A stretch of DNA of 64,000 nucleotides from Moorella humiferrea (GTDB taxonomy: Bacteria; Bacillota; DSM-521; Neomoorellales; Neomoorellaceae), in NCBI RefSeq assembly GCF_039233145.1, contig NZ_CP136419.1, positions 1,276,001 to 1,340,000 of the forward strand. Reading direction: 5' to 3'. A program made the translations under genes and the position numbers. Below, in pieces: positions 43,488-51,829 of this stretch. How positions within the stretch are numbered: the stretch's first letter is position 1; the number at the start of each line of letters is the position of its first letter. The notes below the pieces were generated by a model, which saw nothing but the letters and a program-made list of their open reading frames with translations, had not been told where the DNA came from and did not search any database.

Positions 43488-44455
43488 TATATACCACGCG
43501 TCCTTACAAAATACGTTAGGCCAACTAATATATCGCGCGCCCTTCCCGGCGGCAGTGCAAGGACATGCTGTCTGGCCTTCGCCAGGTAACGCTCCGCCAG
43601 CCCCAGGGAATAATCAATGCCGCCGCAGTTTTTAATAAGATCTATGACTTCCTGAATTTCCATTGAAGTTTTATCCCTTTTGGCTAAAAGACAGGCCAAT
43701 TTCTGCTTTTTAGGCGAAAAACGCAAAGCGTAAATAGCCGGCAGGGTGATAACCCCCTGGCGCAGATCGCTGCCTATCGGCTTACCCAATTTCTCGGGCT
43801 CTGCGGCCATGTCCAGGACGTCGTCGGTAATCTGGAAGGCCATACCCAGATTGCGGCCGTAACGGTAAAGGCTGCCGATTAAGTTCTCGCTTGCTCCGGC
43901 GGCTATTGCCCCCAGCTGACAGCTGGCGGCAATGAGCAGGGCCGTTTTACGATATATTCGCTTTAAATAATCCCGTAAAGTGACGCCAATATCAAAGGCT
44001 CCGGCCAGCTGATAGAGTTCCCCCTGCACCATTTTAACACTGGTGGAAGCCAGGATTGACGGGATGCGGGGATCGTCATAAGCGGCTACCAGGAGAAGGG
44101 CCCGGGCAAAAAGATAATCCCCAGTATGCAGAGAAAGCTCTTTGCCCCACCGTGCCCAGACCGTGGGCCGTCCCCGTCGTACAGGGGAAGCATCGATGAC
44201 ATCATCGTGGACCAGGGTGGCCATGTGAATCATTTCCAGGGCGACGGCCAGGGGAAGAATCTGTTCCCGGGGGGCCCCGCAGCATTTAGCAGCAAGGATG
44301 GCAAAGGCCGGGCGCAGTCTTTTACCCCCTGCCTGTACCAGGTGCCGGGCCGCCTGAGTTAAGATGGGGTCGGGGGCTTCAACCTGGCGCAATAATTCCG
44401 CCTCGACCGCTTCTAAATCGGCTTGTACCTCCTGCCAAAGGGGAAACTCTTTCAT
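43487..44455 (-). CDS. hepT: Polyprenyl (heptaprenyl-type) diphosphate synthase, catalytic component
   Basis: 322 aa. First Asp-rich motif LVHDDVIDASPVRRG and second FQITDDVLDM, with GGKRLRPAF and K-TA-L region; all are polyprenyl synthase landmarks. It makes the menaquinone side chain. It is the first gene of the tetrapyrrole transcript. Component I (hepS) appears at the far end of the window, some 19 kb away, next to ubiE. Confidence 0.88.
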   Translation of the reverse strand: MKEFPLWQEVQADLEAVEAELLRQVEAPDPILTQAARHLVQAGGKRLRPAFAILAAKCCGAPREQILPLAVALEMIHMATLVHDDVIDASPVRRGRPTVWARWGKELSLHTGDYLFARALLLVAAYDDPRIPSILASTSVKMVQGELYQLAGAFDIGVTLRDYLKRIYRKTALLIAASCQLGAIAAGASENLIGSLYRYGRNLGMAFQITDDVLDMAAEPEKLGKPIGSDLRQGVITLPAIYALRFSPKKQKLACLLAKRDKTSMEIQEVIDLIKNCGGIDYSLGLAERYLAKARQHVLALPPGRARDILVGLTYFVRTRGI

Positions 44456-44513
44456 GATTACATTATACCACCTATAGCTATTCTTGCCGAGTGTTTTCTC
44501 CTGCCAAAAAGGT

Positions 44514-46943
44514 CTACCTGACCAGTTGCGGCAACTTTTTTAACTGATCAAACTGCCGGGCCAGGGAGGCGTTAGTCTTGTCTACCTGCGCCAAAAGCCT
44601 GGATGCCTCTCGTTCATCCCCTTGAGAAGAAGCAAGGACGGCCTGCCAAAGCTGAACTTCATCCTTTATCTGCCCGTCGACGGCTGCCGCCTTAAGATTG
44701 GCTGCCGCCTCTTTTGTCAGTCCCAGGAAATACTGGCCGATGGCCGCCTGCAGACGAAGGGTCGGCGTCAGGGCCACTCCCCCCTGCTGGTGCAGTTCTT
44801 TTAATTCTCCAAGGGTGTTTACCTTCTCCTGTACGTCGTCCGGCAAGGACGCAGCCGCCTGGAACATCTGCCGGGCGCGATCCTGCTTGCCCGCCTGGAG
44901 GTAATTAATGCCGGCAGTAGCATAGGCCCGCCCTAAATTCTCCCACACTGCCCCCACCCAGGGCGCTATTTGGCGGGCGCGTTCCATGGTCGCGATGGCT
45001 TCTTCCAAGGCTCCGTTCTGCCAGTATGCTTCAGCCAGACGGTTTAATACGTTTAAATTAAATGGATCTTTAAAGCTTGCGGCCAGGGCCGAGGTCAGGG
45101 CCTCCTTGTTCTTCCCCTGCTGCAATAAAATGCCTGCTAGGTCGCTGTTGTACGAGGCGGTAAAGGGGTCATAACGACCGGCTTCTTCTAAATAAGAGGC
45201 CGCGGCATTAAGGTTGTTGCGCTGCAGGGCGACTGCCGCCCGGCGGGCACTGTTCACACCGGCCAGGTAGGAAACGCTAAAGAGTATAAGGATTAGCGTT
45301 AAGAATCCGGCCCCCGTAACGTAGGCCGCCCGTTTGTTTTTCCATTCTACCGCGGCCATAACTGTTTCCTGGCCCAGGCGTTGTTCTTCCATATTACGGA
45401 TCAATCCGAAACAGGCCCAGAGCATTATGGATATAGCCCCCAGGGCGAGGTCGAAATCCAGGGCCGCGTGGAGACCGAGGTTTAAAGCGGCTGTAGCAAC
45501 GGCTGCTACTTGAAGGCGCTCTTTGCCGTTCAAAGTGCGATAGTTGGCAAGGGCGGCCTGTAAGAAAAACAACCAAATCAGGGCCAGCACGCCCAAACCG
45601 GTCAGGCCGGTTTCTACGGCCACCTGGGCGTAATCGTTGTGCACCTGGGTAGAATTATAAAAATAGCTCTGATACTGGCGGTATGCCGCTTCCCACCCGC
45701 CGCCGCCAAAGCCCAGGAGGGGGCGTTCCCGCACCATTTTTATTGCATCTTTCGTCCACAACAAACGTTCTTTGCTGCTCTTCGTTTCTAAATTGATGTC
45801 TTGCAGACGGTTCATTATTTGGGGCGGCAAGATGCGGGCCAATAGACTGCTTGTCTGGCCTTCTACGGCTGCAGGACTTACGGACATTTGGCGCTGGACC
45901 AGGATAAAGCCACCACCAAGGAAAAGGACAAGAAGGGCAATACCGGCGGCCCAGCGTGCCCGGGCGGTAAACAGGATGCGCCCTGTCCCCTGAATTACAA
46001 GTTGACCGCTTAGGGCAACAACCAGGCCCAGGATAAACCAACCCCACGCGGGTCCGTAGGCTTTAGCCACAGCCAGGGGAATAAATCGGGCAATACCGAA
46101 CAGGGCGGCGCCACCGCTGACAGCGATATGAGCCAGGGTATTCAGGCGATAGCCTCTAGGCGCCAGCAGCCAAAAGAGAAGAACCGCCCCCGGAAAAACT
46201 AATAAAGCCCCCCTGGACCCCGTTCCCAGAAAAACCATTAACAACAGGTAATTAGCCGCAGCGTACAAGTAACGACGGCGACTATCGGATTGGCCCCAGA
46301 GATAAAAACCGATGAGGCTGCCGGCTCCGACGTAACTGGCCAGGGCATTGGGATACTGTAAAGTGGAGTAAAAACGTCCTCCCACAAAACCGTCTTTTAT
46401 ATAAACAATTTCCGTGGCGCTGAACAGGGCTGCCAGGGCGGTGCCAGCGGCGGCCAGATACATGGTGTTAAGCAGGTAAAGGGAACGGCGCTGGCCGCCC
46501 AGGCGGGAAACAAGCCAGTAAGTTAAAAAATAAAGGAAAACCTTGGCCACCTCGGCTACGGCCAGGCTGCGGCTGGCCGGCTTGACGGCAGCCAGGATAT
46601 AAACTACTACCAGGGCCGCTGCGGCAAAATCCAGGGGATGGTTGAGAAAGGCTACTTCCCGCCGGGACAGCTTCCATAAATATGTAAGGAAAAACAACAC
46701 GGCGGCGAACAACAAAGTCCAGCGTTGCTCTACCGGGAAAAAGAGACCGCGAAAAAAGGGCGGGTAAAAGAGGAGTAACATTAGCCCGCCAAAGGCCAGG
46801 AAAAATAAAGTCTTGTTACCTTCTTCGTTATTCACCTTTTGCTTTTTCCCGCTTTTAATGGCACTTGTCAGGGGTATTACTTTGCCCTTCTTGTTTTCTT
46901 CTTTTGTATTTGTTTCAACCGGTTTTCTTTTACTACGCGCCAT
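44514..46943 (-). CDS. O-antigen ligase-like (Wzy/WaaL) membrane protein with TPR domain
   Basis: 809 aa. Residues 1-40 are Lys-rich cytosolic sequence. About residues 45-560 contain a dozen helices with the large outer loop typical of ligases (RPLLGFGGGGWEAAYRQYQSYFYNSTQVHNDYAQVAVETG, where the His is the conserved catalytic-type residue). Residues 590-800 form TPR repeats. It probably joins or polymerises a surface glycan. GGAAAGGGG precedes ATG 46943. Confidence 0.83.
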   Translation of the reverse strand: MARSKRKPVETNTKEENKKGKVIPLTSAIKSGKKQKVNNEEGNKTLFFLAFGGLMLLLFYPPFFRGLFFPVEQRWTLLFAAVLFFLTYLWKLSRREVAFLNHPLDFAAAALVVVYILAAVKPASRSLAVAEVAKVFLYFLTYWLVSRLGGQRRSLYLLNTMYLAAAGTALAALFSATEIVYIKDGFVGGRFYSTLQYPNALASYVGAGSLIGFYLWGQSDSRRRYLYAAANYLLLMVFLGTGSRGALLVFPGAVLLFWLLAPRGYRLNTLAHIAVSGGAALFGIARFIPLAVAKAYGPAWGWFILGLVVALSGQLVIQGTGRILFTARARWAAGIALLVLFLGGGFILVQRQMSVSPAAVEGQTSSLLARILPPQIMNRLQDINLETKSSKERLLWTKDAIKMVRERPLLGFGGGGWEAAYRQYQSYFYNSTQVHNDYAQVAVETGLTGLGVLALIWLFFLQAALANYRTLNGKERLQVAAVATAALNLGLHAALDFDLALGAISIMLWACFGLIRNMEEQRLGQETVMAAVEWKNKRAAYVTGAGFLTLILILFSVSYLAGVNSARRAAVALQRNNLNAAASYLEEAGRYDPFTASYNSDLAGILLQQGKNKEALTSALAASFKDPFNLNVLNRLAEAYWQNGALEEAIATMERARQIAPWVGAVWENLGRAYATAGINYLQAGKQDRARQMFQAAASLPDDVQEKVNTLGELKELHQQGGVALTPTLRLQAAIGQYFLGLTKEAAANLKAAAVDGQIKDEVQLWQAVLASSQGDEREASRLLAQVDKTNASLARQFDQLKKLPQLVR

Positions 46944-47121
46944 ACCCCAGACCCCTTTCCACGTCATTTCTAACCTATTCATTCGCCGCTTCCCTATCCT
47001 TTTCCTGCTACCAGGCTATATCTGGAAGACCAACCCCTTATAATCATCTTTTTGACGAGGAGGGCTTGGGGTGCTATGCTTAAAGACAGGGCAATTGTGC
47101 TGATGGGAGATGACTTAAAAT

Positions 47122-47337
47122 ATGCCGCGCCGGGAATTGCTAATCATTGATCATTTTGAAAATGAATTGGCCGTGATTAAATACGGCCACCACACCTTTA
47201 CCTTACTCCGTTCCCTCCTGCCCCGGGCAGCCAAAGAAGGCGATGTTATCAAACTCGCTGTGGTCCTGGATGCGCAAGCCTCTGCCCGGCGAAAAAAAGA
47301 AGCCCGCTCTGTAGCAGGCGTTGAGTTTGAGGAGTAA
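47122..47337 (+). CDS. DUF3006 family protein
   Basis: 71 aa. The pattern LIIDHFENELAVIKYGHHTFTLLRSLLPRAAKEGDVIKLAV is that of DUF3006, a small beta-barrel-like family of unknown role that is common in Firmicutes. GGGAG lies upstream of ATG 47122. It sits alone between two minus-strand genes. Confidence 0.8.
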   Translation: MPRRELLIIDHFENELAVIKYGHHTFTLLRSLLPRAAKEGDVIKLAVVLDAQASARRKKEARSVAGVEFEE

Positions 47338-47347
47338 AAGCTTTTGT

Positions 47348-47743
47348 TTACCGGGATGCTGCATCTACAATGGCCCTGATTTTAGCGTCTACCTGCAGGG
47401 CTATTTCGTCCACGCCAGCTCCAGGAAAAAACTTGGCGAGAATGGTGGGCCGTAGGGCACTGATGTAAGTCTGGCCTTCCCTGGTGAAAACATTAATCTT
47501 ACAGGGCATCATCAAGCTGATCATTACGTCTTTAGCCAGAACTTCATAAGCGTAATGGGCATTGCAGATTTCAATGATTTTTAAGGGTTCTACAACATAG
47601 CCCTTGCTTTGCAAGGTTGCTTGGACGTCGTGGATATGAAGTACCTTCATACCTTGCGCAGTAGTAGCTTCTTCCACGGAAGCGACAGCAGCGTCAAACC
47701 CTTTATCAGTGGCCACCGTATAGTACATCCCTTGCGTTGTCAA
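47348..47743 (-). CDS. DUF302 domain protein
   Basis: 131 aa. The signature EICNAHYAYEVLAKDVMISLMMPCKINVF is DUF302, a fold of unknown chemistry often near metal or sulfur genes. TTG 47743 lies eight bases after GGAGG; the longer frame to 47818 has no ribosome site. Monocistronic, converging on the DUF3006 gene. Confidence 0.85.
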   Translation of the reverse strand: MTTQGMYYTVATDKGFDAAVASVEEATTAQGMKVLHIHDVQATLQSKGYVVEPLKIIEICNAHYAYEVLAKDVMISLMMPCKINVFTREGQTYISALRPTILAKFFPGAGVDEIALQVDAKIRAIVDAASR

Positions 47744-47829
47744 AGTATATCCCTCCATATAAACTTCTATTGTTTCAATAATACTACTTTTAAAATTCGC
47801 CGTCAATATAGCGGCCATTCGCCATCACA

Positions 47830-48642
47830 TCAGGAGTTCTTTGCCAGGGCGACGAGGCATCTTATCGCCTGGTAGGCTTCCAGGAAATCGGCGCCGGTGT
47901 AAATTACGGTAACGGCATCGCGACGCTGGCTGCGGGGTAATATTGCCGCCGCCGCCGCTCGGGCCGGGTCATTAAATTTGATCGTTACTGTTGCCGGGGC
48001 CGGTGCCGCAAGGGGATGAAAGCTCCTTTTGTTGAGGGCCTTGATCAGTCCCTGGCGGATTTTTTCCCTGGCCAATCGTGGAGGGAGGGAACGGGCGGCA
48101 TGATAATTGAGGGCTTCCTTAACGATAATGATTTCTACCCCGGCCAGCAGGTTTTTGGCTTCATCGGCAAGAAACTGATCGCCGCTCACGAGAACTACCG
48201 GAACGCCAAAATAACCGGCCAGCAGGGCATTGAGGCCTAATTCACCCATCTCCCTGCCGTTAACCTCCAGACTGTGAACTATATCGCTGATGGTGTGCGC
48301 CAGAACGCCGCCGCTGCCGGAACGGGCATGATAACCAATGAAGCAGGCGGCCGCAAAACCCTTTTCTATCCCCTCCATCATGCCCAGCTTTTTCGGTGCG
48401 CCGCTGATAAGCTGTGCCCCGGGGTGCAGGTCTTCCGGGAGGATGTTGTGCATCCTGCCGTGGGCGTCATTGACGGTTATGCCGGTAGCCCCGGCTTCAA
48501 GGGCGCCGCGTATGGCGGCATTAATTTCAGCCGTCATTAGTTTCCGGGATCGATGGTACTCCTCCCCACCCATAGCTTCTACCTGTTCCCAGATAGTTAT
48601 CCCGGCAACGCCTTCCATATCGGCGGATATGTAAACCCGCAT
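47830..48642 (-). CDS. dppA: M55 family D-aminopeptidase (DppA-like)
   Basis: 270 aa. YISADMEGVAGI carries the zinc-binding Asp-x-Glu, VNDAHGRMHNI the next ligands, and FIGYHARSG a further His: all match DppA, a zinc decameric peptidase for D-amino-acid peptides. In Bacillus it is expressed early in sporulation. GGAGG lies ten bases before ATG 48642. The adjacent putative envelope genes fit a cell-wall-peptide role. Confidence 0.9.
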   Translation of the reverse strand: MRVYISADMEGVAGITIWEQVEAMGGEEYHRSRKLMTAEINAAIRGALEAGATGITVNDAHGRMHNILPEDLHPGAQLISGAPKKLGMMEGIEKGFAAACFIGYHARSGSGGVLAHTISDIVHSLEVNGREMGELGLNALLAGYFGVPVVLVSGDQFLADEAKNLLAGVEIIIVKEALNYHAARSLPPRLAREKIRQGLIKALNKRSFHPLAAPAPATVTIKFNDPARAAAAAILPRSQRRDAVTVIYTGADFLEAYQAIRCLVALAKNS

Positions 48643-48709
48643 CCCTATTATTCCTCCTTTAAAGAGACTAAATGTCAAAAGGGCCTGACCGGCCCTAAGA
48701 ACAACTCCT

Positions 48710-49012
48710 TCATGATTTATGAATGTAATGGTAACCTAGTTTTGTGATCTGCTCGCCAATGATTTCCAGGCTTATCTGGGGCAAATAATAGGTGATCACC
48801 ACCCAGCGTCGTTCTAAGATTACATTGACACCGGCTACCCCGGGGAGGCTGCTCAGGGCACTGCTGATTTTCTTGGCATCTTCCCCTGTACGCATGTCGC
48901 TGACGATCAGGGTGACGGTTACCTGCCTGGGTTCAGTAGGATAACCATAATGTGAAATTTGCCGGAATTGCCCGCCCAGGATTTCAACAGCCCGTTGGCT
49001 GTACCAGCTCAT
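48710..49012 (-). CDS. HMA-like ferredoxin-fold protein lacking the metal Cys pair, unknown function
   Basis: 100 aa. The pattern of strands and helices (VTVTLIVSDMRTGEDAKKISSALSSLPGVAGVNVILERRWVVITYY) resembles heavy-metal-associated domains, but the CxxC is absent. GGAGG lies nine bases before ATG 49012. It follows another small protein of similar fold, 68 bases away, probably in one unit. Confidence 0.65.
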   Translation of the reverse strand: MSWYSQRAVEILGGQFRQISHYGYPTEPRQVTVTLIVSDMRTGEDAKKISSALSSLPGVAGVNVILERRWVVITYYLPQISLEIIGEQITKLGYHYIHKS

Positions 49013-49079
49013 CTTTTGCATCCTCCTTACAATTTTTTCTTTCTGTTGCCAGGTGAGCACCCTGCCCACTTGCCTATCC

Positions 49080-49358
49080 TCAAGGATTAAGGCGCCGGAA
49101 TTCGACCCCCTTTTGCGAAAGTAAATAATCGATAAAGGAAGGAGTAATCCTTTCGGGATCGTAAATTATTTTAACCTTCTCGAAATCTTCTTCCTCGGCT
49201 ATCTGGATTTCTTTTACCAATACTGCCAGGGTCTGATAAATTGTTTCCCGGATGGACTGTGTTTTAATGCCGGATATAACGTAATTAACTTCCTGATACC
49301 GGCCGGGTTGTAATTGTTCCTGGCGGGCATCAATCCACAGCCTTACCCTGTGTTCCAT
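49080..49358 (-). CDS. Small HMA-like protein, unknown function
   Basis: 92 aa. A polar N-half (HRVRLWIDARQEQLQPGRYQEVNYVISGI) leads to a helix-rich segment, then KIIYDPERITPSFIDYLLSQKGVEF, which looks like the end of an HMA fold, again without Cys. GGAGGTGGG precedes ATG 49358; the open frame to 49634 runs under the opposite gene and is not used. Divergent from the next gene. Confidence 0.65.
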   Translation of the reverse strand: MEHRVRLWIDARQEQLQPGRYQEVNYVISGIKTQSIRETIYQTLAVLVKEIQIAEEEDFEKVKIIYDPERITPSFIDYLLSQKGVEFRRLNP

Positions 49359-49503
49359 GTTTGCCCACCTCCAGCTCCCTACTTTCCCTACTTTATATAT
49401 TCTATGCAACGACCCCCTTTTTGCCGCCTGTTTTTTAGGTCCCTTCCGTCTTGCATCAACATATGCTGTAATAAGTAATTTTGGATGAAATGAGGGGTGA
49501 AAG

Positions 49504-51003
49504 ATGACCAAGGTATTCTGGGGAGACGGCAGTCTACCGCCCTGGGAAATCGACGCCCAGGCTAAACCCTTGCTCCCCCTTCTCTGTCGCAGTATGGGAA
49601 TAAACTTTTTGGAAGACGGCGAAGGAAACTTCATCCTCGCGCCCCCCCTGGCCGATCAGACTATAGTCTTACGCTCCCTGGAGTCTCAGGTACAAGAACT
49701 TGACATGCTTCTTGCGAACATAAGCCGGGAATTGCGCCGACGGGGTGCAAATGTTTTAATTGTGCCCGCTGCAGCCGGCGATGAACGGCTTTTGCCCCTC
49801 TGGCAGACTCAGGTCCTTTTTTCCTTCACCCGCAGGGAAACAGGCAGTCCGGAACCGGCTCTTCGCTTTTTTTATCCTTCCAAAAGACGTCAGGAAAGCC
49901 TGAGGTTGATAGCCGCCCTGGTTCAGGCCATGCTTCGTTCAGGCAAAGCGCTGAAATATAGCATCCCCGGCTCCTGGGAAATTTTTAAAAATTTCCGTTA
50001 CCGACGCTTCTTAAATACCACCGTAGTACCGGCAATTTTAATCGAATTTATCCAGATCAACCTCGACCATGGGGTAACTGCCGACATAACTACATGGTTG
50101 GTTAGCGGTTTAACCCAGTATTTCCAGAAGCCCCTTACTGAAGAAACAATTTTTAAGCTCCAAACCCTCCTGCAACGTTTGCGCGAATTTTTGCCGCCGG
50201 CTTTGCCAAAGGAAAGCAGCTTCGGGGAAAGCAAAGTTCTACCTGCGGGTACTCAGGCGGTAACTATGGAACCGCAGGGCCGGATCGCGACAGTAAGTCC
50301 GGAAAGTAAGGCGGCCGTCGAGGAGGAGAAAGGGGAGGCCGCGGTTTTGTCCGGGATGGCGGGCACCGAGGAAGGTACGCCCCCAGTTCCTGCAGAGGAA
50401 GCGGCAATCACACCCTCGGGAGCGGAGGCCGGGGGAAGTACACCAGAAAAAAGGGTAACAGTGCAACAGAAAGAAACTCCGGAAGTGGTTACCCCGGAAG
50501 GTGCAAGGCGGCAGGCCGGCGAAGTAAAGGATATAACAACAGCAGCCGCCGACCGGGGAAAACCGCCGGACGGTACTCTGGTTTCCGGCAGCAATACCCT
50601 TCGCCAACAGTTACCCCTGGAGCGTTCCACTGGCGCCTGCCGGGTTAAAAACCGACACCGGGGCAACCCCTTCGCTCCCCCAGGCGACGGCCCGGTGTTT
50701 ATCTTTAAGCGCCCCCTGGAAGCCGGCCCGCTTCCAGCCGTTTTTCCCCAGGAAGTCCTGGAACGTATGGCGCCATTGCCCCTCCAAAGCCTTTTACTGC
50801 CTTCTCCCTCTGCAGGTACGGCCCCGGCCGGACTTCCTAACGGCGATGGGCTTCATCATAGAACGACAAAACCGACATCTGGTATGGCAGTCCACAGTTC
50901 GGGAAACAACGATACTTTGGAAGCGCTTAAAAAATTAAGCGCCGCCATCCTGGCGGCGGAACGGCCGGGGCAACCGTTAAACGGCGAAGCACCGTCAATT
51001 TGA
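49504..51003 (+). CDS. Amidase_3-like domain with long disordered tail, unknown function
   Basis: 499 aa. Residues 1-220 show the layout of an N-acetylmuramoyl-L-alanine amidase domain (ISRELRRRGANVLIVPA; RYRRFLNTTVVPAILIEFIQI near the place of the catalytic Glu), but the usual DPGHGG start and zinc histidines are not seen, so it is likely non-catalytic. Residues 230-420 are rich in Pro, Glu, Ala and Thr and look disordered. The C-terminus has further Pro-rich sequence and a short helix. GAGGGGTGA precedes ATG 49504. Probably a spore or envelope protein by context. Confidence 0.6.
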   Translation: MTKVFWGDGSLPPWEIDAQAKPLLPLLCRSMGINFLEDGEGNFILAPPLADQTIVLRSLESQVQELDMLLANISRELRRRGANVLIVPAAAGDERLLPLWQTQVLFSFTRRETGSPEPALRFFYPSKRRQESLRLIAALVQAMLRSGKALKYSIPGSWEIFKNFRYRRFLNTTVVPAILIEFIQINLDHGVTADITTWLVSGLTQYFQKPLTEETIFKLQTLLQRLREFLPPALPKESSFGESKVLPAGTQAVTMEPQGRIATVSPESKAAVEEEKGEAAVLSGMAGTEEGTPPVPAEEAAITPSGAEAGGSTPEKRVTVQQKETPEVVTPEGARRQAGEVKDITTAAADRGKPPDGTLVSGSNTLRQQLPLERSTGACRVKNRHRGNPFAPPGDGPVFIFKRPLEAGPLPAVFPQEVLERMAPLPLQSLLLPSPSAGTAPAGLPNGDGLHHRTTKPTSGMAVHSSGNNDTLEALKKLSAAILAAERPGQPLNGEAPSI

Positions 51004-51013
51004 CGGTGCTTCG
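50985..51013. terminator. Hairpin overlapping the stop of the amidase-like gene
   Basis: A 13-bp perfect inverted repeat CGAAGCACCGTCA / TGACGGTGCTTCG with a 3-base loop; the TGA stop (51001) is part of the stem. No strong T-run on either side, so bidirectional termination is possible but unproven. Confidence 0.55.
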
Positions 51014-51026
51014 TACTTCCTGCCTT

Positions 51027-51650
51027 CTAGAAGCACTGGGCCGGTGGTGTCGGCGGACAGACGCCGGGAGCAACAGTGCAGGGAGCCGGTACGCAGAAGC
51101 CGTAGCTGGGCACCAGGAGCTGGACGGAAAGGATGGTCTTAATAACAACGCATACCTGGAAATCACAGGTAACGGTGATGTTACCGACACCTACGGCCGA
51201 GACGACGCAGTTGCAGAAAAGCAAGGTGCTTTCGGAGCAATCTACGGTTACTCCTTCAGGAGCGCAAAGGGTGACGACTTTGGTGAAGGTAAAGACACGA
51301 TTGGCAGTTTCAGCTGGAGCATTGGGGTTGGTCAGGGTTATTGGAACAGAGACGACTATGGTCAAAGTAGCAAAATTGCCGGTAGTTGGTACCCGGTTAA
51401 TCACGTTGCAGGAAATGGTCCCATTCAGGGCACAGGGGATAGCCTGCCCTACGGTAAAAGTCCCGGTAACAAACTCACCAGTAAGACCCGTCGTTACGGT
51501 TGTATCCCGGGTACGGCTTTCCACCTGGAAACAGCTGTCATAAACCTTGTCAACGACAATACACTCGATACGAGTCGGGGGCGGACATCCTTCCGGCGGG
51601 CACAGACCGGGAGCAACGACGGCCTGCTTGACGCTCGCTTCATCAGCCAT
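51027..51650 (-). CDS. Cys-rich beta-structured protein, probable spore coat component
   Basis: 207 aa, not assigned to a named family. About a dozen cysteines are spread through Thr/Val-rich beta sequence; the ends are Cys-Pro-rich (LCPPEGCPPPTR; CTVAPGVCPPTPPAQC). RIECIVVDKVYDSCFQVE near residue 27 is a pattern I associate with spore-surface proteins of related Clostridia. There is no signal peptide, which fits mother-cell-made coat proteins. GGAGGT precedes ATG 51650. Confidence 0.6.
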   Translation of the reverse strand: MADEASVKQAVVAPGLCPPEGCPPPTRIECIVVDKVYDSCFQVESRTRDTTVTTGLTGEFVTGTFTVGQAIPCALNGTISCNVINRVPTTGNFATLTIVVSVPITLTNPNAPAETANRVFTFTKVVTLCAPEGVTVDCSESTLLFCNCVVSAVGVGNITVTCDFQVCVVIKTILSVQLLVPSYGFCVPAPCTVAPGVCPPTPPAQCF

Positions 51651-51829
51651 GTTTGAACTTACCTCCTTGCCAGCAAATATTTCGGGTTAATGCCTGGTAT
51701 ATAATATTGACCTCAACGAGTGGATGTTACCGGGAAAACATATTTTGCTGCCGGCAATCAAAATTATATTTTTCTGCCAGGAAAGCATATGCATTAGTTA
51801 GGTAGCCGCGGTCCAGGGAGGTGATGGCC
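51651..51829. other. Divergent promoter region of two probable spore genes
   Basis: About 180 AT-rich bases between divergent genes. GTCAATATTATATACC on the minus side and GCATATGCATTA on the plus side look like -10 regions, the latter of the CATA-type used by mother-cell sigma factors. Neither can be assigned with confidence. Confidence 0.3.

Noticed and set aside
49359-49634. Long N-terminal extension of the small HMA-like gene
   Set aside because: It would read beneath the start of the divergent gene; ATG 49358 has GGAGGTGGG.
51000-51656. 218-aa plus-strand open frame across the Cys-rich gene
   Set aside because: It is the antisense shadow of a minus-strand gene with a strong ribosome site; low-complexity Gly/Asn composition without motifs.
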